Assembly (NCBI GenBank): GCA_934373295.1
Contig: CAKROK010000080.1
Coordinates: forward strand, 1 to 6,377
DNA from: an uncultured Christensenellaceae bacterium
GTDB taxonomy: Bacteria; Bacillota; Clostridia; Christensenellales; Christensenellaceae
DNA: 6,377 nucleotides
Reading direction: 5' to 3'
Numbering within the stretch: position 1 is the first letter of the stretch; every line of letters begins with the position of its first letter. A model generated the notes under the pieces. That model had not been told where the DNA came from. It made no database searches and saw nothing but the letters and a program-made list of their open reading frames with translations. Position numbers and translations under genes: made by a program. Below, piece after piece: positions 1 to 4,534 of the stretch.

Positions 1-21
1 ACAGATTAGCGGAGAAGGATG

Positions 22-40
22 AGGAGGTCGCAGACCTCCT
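22..40. repeat. Perfect 8-bp inverted repeat next to module C (copy 1)
   Basis: AGGAGGTC (22-29) and GACCTCCT (33-40) are exact reverse complements around a GCA loop. The right arm overlaps the first bases of the conserved module C. At the other copy of C the corresponding place is taken by a different palindrome (3990-4005), so the hairpin sequence is not conserved although a hairpin is present in both. Confidence 0.75.
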
Positions 41-135
41 TATGGGAAAGTCTGAAAACCACGGTTTTCAGTTAAAACATAGTTTACTCCCAAATCAACC
101 TAATGTCTTTAAAAACTTACTGCTGACTTTAAACA
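35..135 (+). repeat. Dispersed repeat module C, copy 1
   Basis: Bases 35-71 match 4009-4045 at 36 of 37 positions; the single difference is T40 against C4014. This core contains the palindrome CTGAAAACC (52-60), AC, GGTTTTCAG (63-71). After a diverged, AT-rich middle the two copies become alike again at about 108-135 and 4085-4111, around the shared string AAAAACTTACTG. Both copies have the same orientation on the plus strand. This copy is followed directly by module B, whereas in the other locus B comes before C. There is no coding signal; it behaves as an intergenic repeat of unknown function. Confidence 0.85.
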
Positions 136-144
136 TTCTCTTTG

Positions 145-213
145 ATGGAGCTTTGCGAAGCAAAGCAACCTAATTATCCAACTTACGGGCATATTCACAC
201 TTTTAAGCTCAAT
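145..213 (+). repeat. Dispersed repeat module B, copy 1
   Basis: This stretch matches 3864-3933: ATGGAGCTTTGCG, then AAGCAAAGCAACCTA, and at the far end CTTTTAA.CTCAA, with scattered substitutions between. It opens with a 7-bp hairpin, GCTTTGC (150-156), loop GAA, GCAAAGC (160-166). Weaker similarity in pyrimidine-rich sequence (CTCCC, CATCCG, CTTTTCCCCCAT) carries on to about 257 here and about 3984 in the other copy. It ends shortly before the promoter of the downstream kinase gene. Confidence 0.8.
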
Positions 214-278
214 CAACCCCTCTCCCTCATCCGCTTTTCCCCCATAATTTTAACGCATTAAAACTCCTTCATACACTG

Positions 279-307
279 TTTACTATTTTTTCTTTTTATG
301 ATAGAAT
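279..307 (+). promoter_or_regulatory. Sigma-A type promoter of the ribokinase-like gene
   Basis: TTTACT at 279-284 (-35) and TAGAAT at 302-307 (-10) are separated by 17 bases, and a TG at 299-300 gives an extended -10. Transcription would begin near 314, leaving a leader of about 40 bases with the ribosome binding site AGGAAGTG at 338-345. No operator-like palindrome is seen between the promoter and the start codon. Confidence 0.6.
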
Positions 308-352
308 AGCATTGTATTTTTACAACATCAATTAATTAGGAAGTGAATTGAC

Positions 353-1273
353 ATGATTACAGTTGTAGGCAGTTTTGTAGTTGATTTAAGCATGCGCTCA
401 CCCCATATGCCCGTTCCCGGCGAGACGGTTCTCGGCAGGAGCTTCAAGATGGGCCCCGGCGGTAAGGGCGGTAACCAGGCAGTAGCGGCGGCGCGCTCCG
501 GCTCCGAGGTCTATATGATAACCAAACTGGGCGACGACGAGTTTGGCGAAATGGCGAGAAAGAACTTCACGAACGAGGGCATAAACATCGATTATACCCC
601 CATCGACCCCAAGGACCCCACCGGCGCGGCGGTCATCATCGTTGACGACACGAGCGAAAACATGATAGTTGTCGCGGGCTGCGCTTTAAACAACCTCACC
701 AAAGAGGAGATCTATAAGGCAGAGGACGTCATCGCGAAGTCCAACGTGCTCGTAGTTCAGCTCGAGGTCGCTATGGAGGCGACTAAGGCGGCTGTAGAGA
801 TTGCGCACAAGCACGGCGTTCCCGTAATCTTCAACCCCGCTCCGTTCTCCGATTTCCCGCAGGAGATCATCCCCATGGTCACCTATGCTACCCCCAATGA
901 GACAGAGGCGGGCGCATGGGCAGGCATTCCGGTAGTGGACGACGCTTCCGCACTCGCAGCGGCTCAGAAGATAATCGACATGGGCGTAAATTGCGTAATA
1001 ATGACCCTCGGCAAGAGAGGCAGCCTCGTTTACAAGAGCGCAGACGAGCATAAGTTCGTGGATGCATTCTATATCGAGAACCCCGTCGACACCACGGGCG
1101 CGGGCGACGCTTACAACGGCGGCCTTGCGCACGCTCTCGATATCGGCATGGACGTATACGATGCAGTAAGATACGCTTCCGCAGTAGGCGGTCTTTCCGT
1201 AACCAAGCCGGGTACGGCTCCCGCGATGCCCTATGCTAACGAGGTTGATGAGTTCCTCGCAAAGCAGAAATAA
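353..1273 (+). CDS. rbsK: Ribokinase-like PfkB-family sugar kinase
   Basis: This 306-residue cytoplasmic protein is about the length of ribokinase, which phosphorylates D-ribose at O5 with ATP to feed the pentose phosphate pathway. The N-terminal strand GSFVVDLSMR carries the sugar-contacting Asp (D11). PGETVLG (22-28) and the GPGGKGGNQAVAAARSG block (34-50) form PfkB signature 1 and the sugar site. NPAP (161-164) and NETE (182-185) lie in the metal and nucleotide region. DTTGAGDAYNGG (246-257) is PfkB signature 2, with the anion hole GAGD and catalytic base D252. The ATG follows AGGAAGTG at 7 bases. It is transcribed alone between its own promoter and terminator, with no ribose transporter, rbsD or regulator beside it, so ribose itself as substrate is inferred. 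Other pentose, nucleoside or deoxyribose kinases of the same family are possible. Confidence 0.85.
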   Translation: MITVVGSFVVDLSMRSPHMPVPGETVLGRSFKMGPGGKGGNQAVAAARSGSEVYMITKLGDDEFGEMARKNFTNEGINIDYTPIDPKDPTGAAVIIVDDTSENMIVVAGCALNNLTKEEIYKAEDVIAKSNVLVVQLEVAMEATKAAVEIAHKHGVPVIFNPAPFSDFPQEIIPMVTYATPNETEAGAWAGIPVVDDASALAAAQKIIDMGVNCVIMTLGKRGSLVYKSADEHKFVDAFYIENPVDTTGAGDAYNGGLAHALDIGMDVYDAVRYASAVGGLSVTKPGTAPAMPYANEVDEFLAKQK

Positions 1274-1326
1274 TTGCGGTCGATGAAAAGGCCCGATTTT
1301 TCTTCAGCCTTTTAAAAAGCAACGAT

Positions 1327-1362
1327 AAAGCGTATTCTCATTTTCGGGAATACGCTTTTTTT
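1327..1362 (+). terminator. Intrinsic terminator of the ribokinase-like gene
   Basis: AAAGCGTATTC (1327-1337) pairs perfectly with GAATACGCTTT (1348-1358), and two further pairs (one T-G, one C-G) can close the loop further. A run of seven T follows (1356-1362). The reverse strand has no comparable T tract, so this works on the plus strand only. Confidence 0.9.
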
Positions 1363-1398
1363 ATATAATAATATATGGAAGATGAGTTTAAATTGATG

Positions 1399-1404
1399 TA
1401 TAAT
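1399..1404 (+). promoter_or_regulatory. Likely -10 box of the GNAT gene
   Basis: A consensus TATAAT stands 34 bases before the ATG. It would place the transcript start near 1411 and leave room for the TGAGGTG ribosome binding site. The expected -35 position, 17 bases upstream (1376-1381, TGGAAG), matches the consensus at only three positions, so the promoter is weak or depends on the -10. A second TATAAT at 1421-1426 lies too close to the start to leave a ribosome binding site in the transcript. Confidence 0.4.
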
Positions 1405-1425
1405 TAAATGAAAATCAAACTATAA

Positions 1426-1432
1426 TGAGGTG
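1426..1432 (+). promoter_or_regulatory. Ribosome binding site that fixes the GNAT start at 1439
   Basis: TGAGGTG lies 6 bases before the ATG at 1439. The in-frame GTG at 1430 is itself part of this Shine-Dalgarno string, so it cannot sensibly be the start. The protein therefore begins MIVRKYTEND. Confidence 0.75.
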
Positions 1433-1438
1433 AATATC

Positions 1439-1918
1439 ATGATAGTCAGAAAATACACGGAAAATGACCTCCCCGCGATGATAAAAATCTGGAATCAGGT
1501 CGTGGAGGACGGAATAGCATTTCCGCAAGAGGAGCTTTTGACGGAGCAGACGGGGCGCGAGTTCTTTTCACAGCAGACCTATTGCGCCGTCGCCGAGGAC
1601 GATAATGACGTCGTCGGGCTGTATATCCTCCATCCGAACAACGTCGGAAGATGCGGACATATTTGCAACGCAAGCTACGCCGTGGATGCATCGCGCCGCG
1701 GCAAGCATATCGGCGAGCAGCTCGTCAAGGATTGCCTGAAAGCTGGCAAGGAATGCGGCTTTGGAATATTGCAGTTTAACGCCGTCGTCGAGAGCAACAT
1801 CCACGCGCGTCATCTCTACGAGCGCCTTGGTTTCAAGGGCTTGGGCGTCATACCCAACGGTTTTCGCATGAAGGACGGCTCTTTTGAAAACATCTGCCCG
1901 TACTATCACGAGCTATGA
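1439..1918 (+). CDS. GNAT-family N-acetyltransferase
   Basis: This 159-residue protein has the usual length and layout of a single-domain GCN5-related acetyltransferase, which moves an acetyl group from acetyl-CoA to an amine. Residues 1-50 give the first strand and helices (VRKYTENDLPAMIKIWN). VVGLYILHP (58-66) and CNASYAVDAS (76-85) are the core strands. RRGKHIGEQLV (86-96) is motif A, the pyrophosphate-binding loop; His90 replaces a commonly seen Gly. FNAVVESNIHARHLYERLGFKG (113-134) is motif B, with the usual Asn and the LYERLGF ending. The C-terminal IPNGFR...GSFENICPYYHEL resembles a subgroup that includes yeast Mpr1-like enzymes; that likeness is from memory, and the substrate is unknown. 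It follows the ribokinase terminator, so it is a separate unit. It converges with the next gene with only 5 bases between stop codons. Confidence 0.85.
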   Translation: MIVRKYTENDLPAMIKIWNQVVEDGIAFPQEELLTEQTGREFFSQQTYCAVAEDDNDVVGLYILHPNNVGRCGHICNASYAVDASRRGKHIGEQLVKDCLKAGKECGFGILQFNAVVESNIHARHLYERLGFKGLGVIPNGFRMKDGSFENICPYYHEL

Positions 1919-1923
1919 TAATA

Positions 1924-2274
1924 TTATAGATGCAAGTAATCGCCCAGCAGCTCCATATAACGCCGCTCGGCAAGCATCACGTCATACATGCTTATCTTGA
2001 AATATGAGGCTATCGCCGCAGCGTTAAAAAGCAGGTCGCCCAGCTCCTTTTCCGCGGAAAAGCGACATTTTTCGCATAATCTGCCCGATATACCATTTTT
2101 CTTTGAGTTAAGCTCTATGCAGCCGCACTTTGTCGCGGCATATGCTATGCTTCGGTTGAGGCGCGCCGCAGAGCGCGTGAGCTCGCTCGTCGTATCAAGC
2201 AGGTTTCTGCCCTTTTCCACAACGGTATCCTCTACCGCAAGCTGAAAATCCTCAAAAATCATATCCTTTATCAT
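1924..2274 (-). CDS. Small MazG-like protein with a four-cysteine insert
   Basis: This is a 116-residue soluble protein with no signal peptide or membrane segment. The second half, AEKELGDLLFNAAAIASYFKISMYDVMLAE (74-103), closely resembles the second helix pair of MazG-type nucleotide pyrophosphohydrolases (E-L-G-D-L-L-F, then a helix with A-x-x-I and a short I-x-x-x-D-V). The first acidic EExxE motif of true MazG enzymes is not visible. In its place a helix (ELTRSAARLNRSIAYAATK, 31-49) leads into CGC (50-52) and CEKC (67-70), which could bind a metal ion. I recall a conserved clostridial family of this shape without a proven role. The start at 2274 is chosen because AAAGGAGG stands 9 bases upstream; a longer reading to 2325 would put that site inside the gene. 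No clear promoter was found upstream. Enzyme activity is inference only. Confidence 0.65.
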   Translation of the reverse strand: MIKDMIFEDFQLAVEDTVVEKGRNLLDTTSELTRSAARLNRSIAYAATKCGCIELNSKKNGISGRLCEKCRFSAEKELGDLLFNAAAIASYFKISMYDVMLAERRYMELLGDYLHL

Positions 2275-2363
2275 ATCTGTCGCCCTCCTTTGTTTAAAAA
2301 AGCATCCCTTATATTTGATATGCACGAGGGACGCGTTTTATACGTTTGACGAAAGCTGCCTGA

Positions 2364-2392
2364 TTGACAATTTGTGGTTTGATTGGTATCAT
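2364..2392 (+). promoter_or_regulatory. Promoter of the YacL-like gene
   Basis: A consensus TTGACA (2364-2369) is followed after exactly 17 bases by TATCAT (2387-2392). Transcription would start near 2399, giving a leader of about 36 bases that contains the ribosome binding site at 2421-2428. It also shows that upstream ATG codons in the same frame (2315) lie before the transcript start and cannot be used from this promoter. Confidence 0.7.
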
Positions 2393-2420
2393 TATATTAA
2401 AAAGAGGTTACACTTTATAA

Positions 2421-2428
2421 AAAGGAGG
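2421..2428 (+). promoter_or_regulatory. Strong ribosome binding site that selects a TTG start
   Basis: AAAGGAGG stands 6 bases before the TTG at 2435. No ATG, GTG or other usable start in this frame has a comparable site, so the gene is read from TTG and the upstream in-frame extension is not translated. Confidence 0.8.
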
Positions 2429-2434
2429 CAAGGA

Positions 2435-3505
2435 TTGAAAAACTTTTTCAGAACGCTTATTTCAATAGCCGGTTTCGCGATCGGCCCGGGCGTTGTCGTC
2501 GCGATATACAGCCTCTTTAAGACGTATTTTGACATTGACTTCGAGGTCCTTTTAGAGGGCTGGGCGCAGATCAGCATCTATATAATAAGCGCGATCATTT
2601 CCGGAATCATCTTCATCATATTATCAAAGAGGATCGTCGACTGGTACATATCTGTTACGACCCACCTCGAGGACGGCGTGGAGCATATGCCCCTGCGCAG
2701 CTTCTTCATGGCGCTCGCGGGAATACTCGTGGGCATACTGCTCGCATTCTTCATGTCCTGGCTGTTGGACAAGATACCCCTTAAAGTGGTCACCATCCCC
2801 GTCTCAATAATACTTTTTATTATGCTTGCGTATGCGGGCGCGAGGATAGGCAAAAAATGCGCAGACAAATACGTCCGCAGCAAAAAGAGCAGCACGGACG
2901 AGGAATGCACCGTGTGCGGGAAGATACTCGACACGAGTGTCATAATCGACGGGCGCATTTTCGACATACTAAAGACGGGCATAATCGACGGCGGCGTCAT
3001 ATTGCCCGAGTTCGTTCTATCCGAGCTGCGCCATATCGCGGACAGCCAGGATACACTAAAGCGCACAAAGGGACGCAGAGGTCTGGACATCTTAAAGAAG
3101 ATACAGACGGAGCTGGATATCCCCGTACAGATCTGCGACACGGATTACGAAGATCTGACCGAGGTGGACGCAAAGCTGCTTCGCTTAGGCAGAGAGCTGG
3201 GCGCGACGGTCATCACGAACGACTTTAACTTAAACAAGGTCGCATCCGTTCAGGGAGTAAAGGTGTTTAACATAAACGAGCTTGCGAACGCCGTAAAGCC
3301 CATGCTGCTGCCCGGTGAGGAGCTCACTGTGACCGTCGTCAAAGAGGGACGAGAATACGGTCAGGGCGTCGCATTTTTGGACGACGGCACGATGATCGTC
3401 GTGGAATCCGCAAGCGACAGGATGAACGAAACGCTGGACGTCATAGTAACGAGCGCGCTCCAGACCGCCGCGGGCAGAATGGTTTTCGCGCGGATAAAGG
3501 ATTAA
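2435..3505 (+). CDS. yacL: YacL-like membrane PIN-TRAM domain protein
   Basis: This 356-residue protein matches the Bacillus subtilis YacL family in order and length (about 366). Four hydrophobic membrane segments lie at about 7-28, 45-64, 86-110 and 117-136. After a basic linker comes a PIN nuclease-like domain (about 163-285) with its acidic residues in place: D166 in ILDTSVIIDGR, E197 in LSELRH, D245 in EVDAKL and D263 in TNDFNLNKV. A TRAM domain, a small predicted RNA-binding fold, closes the protein (about 289-352; GEELTVTVVKEGREYGQGVAFLDDGTMIVVE and the ending SALQTAAGRMVFAR). PIN domains usually cut RNA with metal ions; the target of YacL-type proteins is not established as far as I know. 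It starts with TTG, has its own promoter and terminator, and is divergent from the MazG-like gene, so it is probably a single-gene unit. In Bacilli yacL sits with ispD/ispF and radA; that context is absent here. Confidence 0.92.
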   Translation: MKNFFRTLISIAGFAIGPGVVVAIYSLFKTYFDIDFEVLLEGWAQISIYIISAIISGIIFIILSKRIVDWYISVTTHLEDGVEHMPLRSFFMALAGILVGILLAFFMSWLLDKIPLKVVTIPVSIILFIMLAYAGARIGKKCADKYVRSKKSSTDEECTVCGKILDTSVIIDGRIFDILKTGIIDGGVILPEFVLSELRHIADSQDTLKRTKGRRGLDILKKIQTELDIPVQICDTDYEDLTEVDAKLLRLGRELGATVITNDFNLNKVASVQGVKVFNINELANAVKPMLLPGEELTVTVVKEGREYGQGVAFLDDGTMIVVESASDRMNETLDVIVTSALQTAAGRMVFARIKD

Positions 3506-3515
3506 CTAAGCAAAT

Positions 3516-3545
3516 AAACGTCGGTTTTCCGGCGTTTTTCTTTTT
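3516..3545 (+). terminator. Intrinsic terminator of the YacL-like gene
   Basis: AAACGTCGG (3516-3524) pairs with CCGGCGTTT (3529-3537) through one T-G wobble around a TTTT loop, starting 11 bases after the stop codon. The T-rich tract TTTTTCTTTTT follows at 3535-3545. Confidence 0.85.
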
Positions 3546-3605
3546 ACCGTTTTCCTGTCGGGCAAATGCAAAATATGTGGGATGAGATTTGTTCTTCAAA
3601 ACGTA

Positions 3606-3721
3606 TGCCCTACGAATAGAAAGCGAGCTTGCCGATGACATGCGGCGCAGGTTTAAAAACGACCCCGTTTTAAAGTATTAACTACTTTAAAACGGGGTCG
3701 TTTTTAAACTAAGCCCGCCCG
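3606..3721 (+). repeat. Dispersed repeat module A, copy 1, with two perfect palindromes
   Basis: The left flank 3606-3654 matches 6273-6321 at 46 of 49 positions, with no gaps. The right flank 3706-3721 (AAACTAAGCCCGCCCG) matches 6341-6356 exactly. Between them is a perfect 27-bp inverted repeat in this copy (3651-3677 and 3683-3709, loop TTAAC). The other copy carries a shorter and unrelated GC-rich palindrome there. Only the outermost GTTT...AAAC bases of the palindrome are shared. Both copies point the same way. The module begins 60 bases after the YacL terminator. Confidence 0.85.
3651..3709. repeat. Perfect 27-bp palindrome inside module A
   Basis: The left arm 3651-3677 and right arm 3683-3709 are exact reverse complements with the 5-base loop TTAAC. 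The stem contains CGACCCCG/CGGGGTCG, flanked outward by AAAAA on the left and TTTTT on the right, so as RNA it could terminate transcription in both directions. The equivalent palindrome of copy 2 has no such T tract, so termination is unlikely to be the general role of the module. Confidence 0.9.
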
Positions 3722-3747
3722 CTGCCGCTTTGCGGCAGCGGGCGGGC
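3713..3747. repeat. Perfect 16-bp GC-rich palindrome at the end of module A
   Basis: The arms 3713-3728 and 3732-3747 are exact reverse complements around a TTT loop, beginning GCCCGCCCG and ending CGGGCGGGC. It starts 3 bases (TAA) after the previous palindrome. Its base GCCCGCCCG is shared with copy 2 (6348-6356), but the inner part differs. Confidence 0.9.
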
Positions 3748-3749
3748 GA

Positions 3750-3791
3750 CTTTCAAGCGCGAAAAGGCAAATGCCGTTTCGCGATTGAAAG
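3750..3791. repeat. Near-perfect hairpin following module A
   Basis: Fifteen-base arms at 3750-3764 and 3777-3791 pair with one mismatch (G3757 against A3784), and GGC/GCC close an AAAT loop after an A-G mismatch. It begins 2 bases (GA) after the palindrome at 3713-3747. No second copy lies in this window, because the window ends before the equivalent place in copy 2. Confidence 0.75.
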
Positions 3792-3792
3792 C

Positions 3793-3855
3793 TGCGCCGC
3801 GCATGTACGTGTGAGTTGAAGCTTTTAGGCTTGAGCGTGCAAACATAACGGCGCA
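3793..3855. repeat. Compound hairpin-forming stretch
   Basis: TGCGCCG (3793-3799) and CGGCGCA (3849-3855) form an outer stem, GCATG (3801-3805) with CGTGC (3836-3840) an inner stem using one T-G pair, and AAGC (3819-3822) with GCTT (3829-3832) an apical stem. It follows the previous hairpin by one base. The nested pairing is plausible but each inner stem is short and could arise by chance. Confidence 0.45.
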
Positions 3856-3863
3856 AAATTATA

Positions 3864-3933
3864 ATGGAGCTTTGCGTAAGCAAAGCAACCTATGGCTTCA
3901 ATTTACGAATGTATCCGCGCTTTTAAACTCAAG
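3864..3933 (+). repeat. Dispersed repeat module B, copy 2
   Basis: This copy matches 145-213 in the same orientation, with the strongest identity over its first 28 bases and at the end around CTTTTAAACTCAA. The opening hairpin keeps the same stem, GCTTTGC (3869-3875) and GCAAAGC (3880-3886), but has a GTAA loop instead of GAA. Similarity decays through a pyrimidine-rich tail to about 3984. Here B comes before C, with a small palindrome between them. Confidence 0.8.
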
Positions 3934-3989
3934 CGCACAAACAATTCTCCCCCTTCCCCGTTTTTCACTATTACTTTTTACATTTTACC

Positions 3990-4005
3990 TGCGCCGTCAG
4001 GCGCA
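3990..4005. repeat. Small palindrome next to module C (copy 2)
   Basis: TGCGCC (3990-3995) and GGCGCA (4000-4005) are exact reverse complements around GTCA. It occupies the place held by an unrelated palindrome (22-40) at the other copy of module C. Confidence 0.65.
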
Positions 4006-4008
4006 CCG

Positions 4009-4111
4009 CCTCCCTATGGGAAAGTCTGAAAACCACGGTTTTCAGAGAAAATAACAAAGTAACCTCCCGAATCTGAATAATCTCATTAAAAACTTACTGT
4101 TGATTTGAACA
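4009..4111 (+). repeat. Dispersed repeat module C, copy 2
   Basis: Bases 4009-4045 match 35-71 at 36 of 37 positions and contain the same palindrome, CTGAAAACC (4026-4034), AC, GGTTTTCAG (4037-4045). The middle has diverged. ATTAAAAACTTACTGTTGA (4085 onward) again matches the far end of copy 1. It stops about 20 bases before the yajC terminator. Confidence 0.85.
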
Positions 4112-4131
4112 GCTTATTATTCATTTCAAAC

Positions 4132-4162
4132 AAAAAACGCCTCGCGGAGATCCGCAAAGCGT
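4132..4162 (-). terminator. Intrinsic terminator after the second yajC
   Basis: On the minus strand ACGCTTTGCGG (4162-4152) pairs with CCGCGAGGCGT (4147-4137) over 11 positions with two T-G wobbles and an ATCT loop, followed by a run of T (A at 4132-4137 on the plus strand). It starts 18 bases after the stop codon and ends the tgt-yajC-yajC unit, with no secD or secF beyond it. Confidence 0.88.
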
Positions 4163-4179
4163 CTTAAATTTACGAAAAC

Positions 4180-4509
4180 TTATTTCATGTCGCCCATTTC
4201 CGCCTCGACGTCAGAGGACTCAACGGTTGAGATCGCGCCCTTTGCAAACTCGATCTGTGTGCCGCCACCCGTCTCGATCACGACCTTGTCGTTGTCGATG
4301 GAAACGACCTTGCCGTATATACCGCCAATCGTGCGTACCTTGTTGCCCGCCTTGATGTTCTCAAGCATGGACTTGATCTTCTTCTCTCTCTTCTTCTGGG
4401 GGATAATCATGACGAGCACGAAAACCACCATTATGCCCACGAGGAGCAGCATGCTCGTCCAGTCGCCGCCGGCAGCCGCCGCTAAAGTTACATTAGAAAA
4501 TAAATTCAT
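4180..4509 (-). CDS. yajC: YajC family preprotein translocase subunit (second paralog)
   Basis: This 109-residue protein has the standard YajC length. YajC is a single-pass inner-membrane partner of SecD and SecF that assists Sec-dependent protein export. A short N-terminal region is followed by one membrane helix (about 17-36, WTSMLLLVGIMVVFVLVMII). Then comes the family hallmark PQKKREKKIKSML (37-49) and the cytoplasmic AGNKVRTIGGIYGKVVSID (54-72), ending with the FAKGAIS strand (88-94). The ATG follows AAGGAG at 7-8 bases. It begins 25 bases after the stop of the first yajC, so the two are almost certainly cotranscribed. The shared membrane segment and GGI.GKV block, and near-identical DNA around the R-T-I-G-G-I codons, point to duplication followed by divergence. 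Confidence 0.93.
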   Translation of the reverse strand: MNLFSNVTLAAAAGGDWTSMLLLVGIMVVFVLVMIIPQKKREKKIKSMLENIKAGNKVRTIGGIYGKVVSIDNDKVVIETGGGTQIEFAKGAISTVESSDVEAEMGDMK

Positions 4510-4534
4510 CGTTTTTCTCCTTGATAATTAAAGT

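Larger units (their letters stand above)
1..278. other. Non-coding repeat-bearing region upstream of the sugar kinase
   Basis: No open reading frame with a credible ribosome binding site or recognisable product is seen here on either strand. The stretch holds a small perfect palindrome (22-40), then repeat module C (35-135), then repeat module B (145-213, with decayed similarity to about 257). The rbsK-like promoter begins at 279, so the repeats stop just short of it. The first 20 bases are purine-rich and could be the right end of a structure lying outside the window; this last point is only a guess. Confidence 0.7.
3546..4131. other. Non-coding convergent intergenic region full of palindromes and repeats
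   Basis: About 590 bases lie between the terminator of the YacL-like gene and that of the yajC pair, and no credible gene is seen on either strand. In order it holds repeat A (3606-3721) with two large perfect palindromes, two further hairpin-forming stretches (3750-3791 and 3793-3855), repeat B (3864-3933 and a decayed tail), a small palindrome (3990-4005) and repeat C (4009-4111). The short reading frames crossing it contain repeat sequence, lack ribosome binding sites and have low-complexity products. No transposase, tRNA or CRISPR repeats are present. Confidence 0.8.

Noticed and set aside
686..1132. A 148-codon minus-strand frame inside the ribokinase-like gene
   Set aside because: It is antisense to a well-supported gene, with no ribosome binding site and no recognisable domain; it is a by-product of codon bias.
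1430..1438. GTG start of the GNAT gene at 1430
   Set aside because: The GTG is part of the Shine-Dalgarno string TGAGGTG; ATG at 1439 has correct spacing.
2275..2325. Longer N-terminus of the MazG-like protein
   Set aside because: AAAGGAGG lies inside that stretch, correctly placed for the start at 2274.
2315..2434. Upstream in-frame extension of the yacL-like gene to an ATG at 2315
   Set aside because: It lies upstream of the TTGACA/TATCAT promoter, has no ribosome binding site, overlaps the leader of the divergent gene and adds 40 residues absent from the family. TTG at 2435 with AAAGGAGG fits the known length.
2578..3141. A 187-codon minus-strand frame inside the yacL-like gene
   Set aside because: It is antisense to conserved membrane and PIN sequence, and its composition is that of a reverse reading.
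3441..3641. A 66-codon minus-strand reading frame across the yacL-like 3' end
   Set aside because: It crosses the terminator, lies antisense to the end of a real gene and has no ribosome binding site.
3860..3865. TATAAT just before repeat B copy 2 as a promoter for a small RNA
   Set aside because: No -35 match lies at 16-18 bases, and the other copy of B reads TTTGAT at the same place, so it is not a conserved feature of the module.
3872..4054. A 60-codon plus-strand reading frame in the repeat region
   Set aside because: It is made of repeat B and C sequence, begins inside the B hairpin without a ribosome binding site, and its product resembles nothing.
3606..4111. CRISPR array or insertion sequence in the hairpin-rich region
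   Set aside because: There are no regularly spaced direct repeats with unique spacers, no transposase frame, and no clear target-site duplication around the block.
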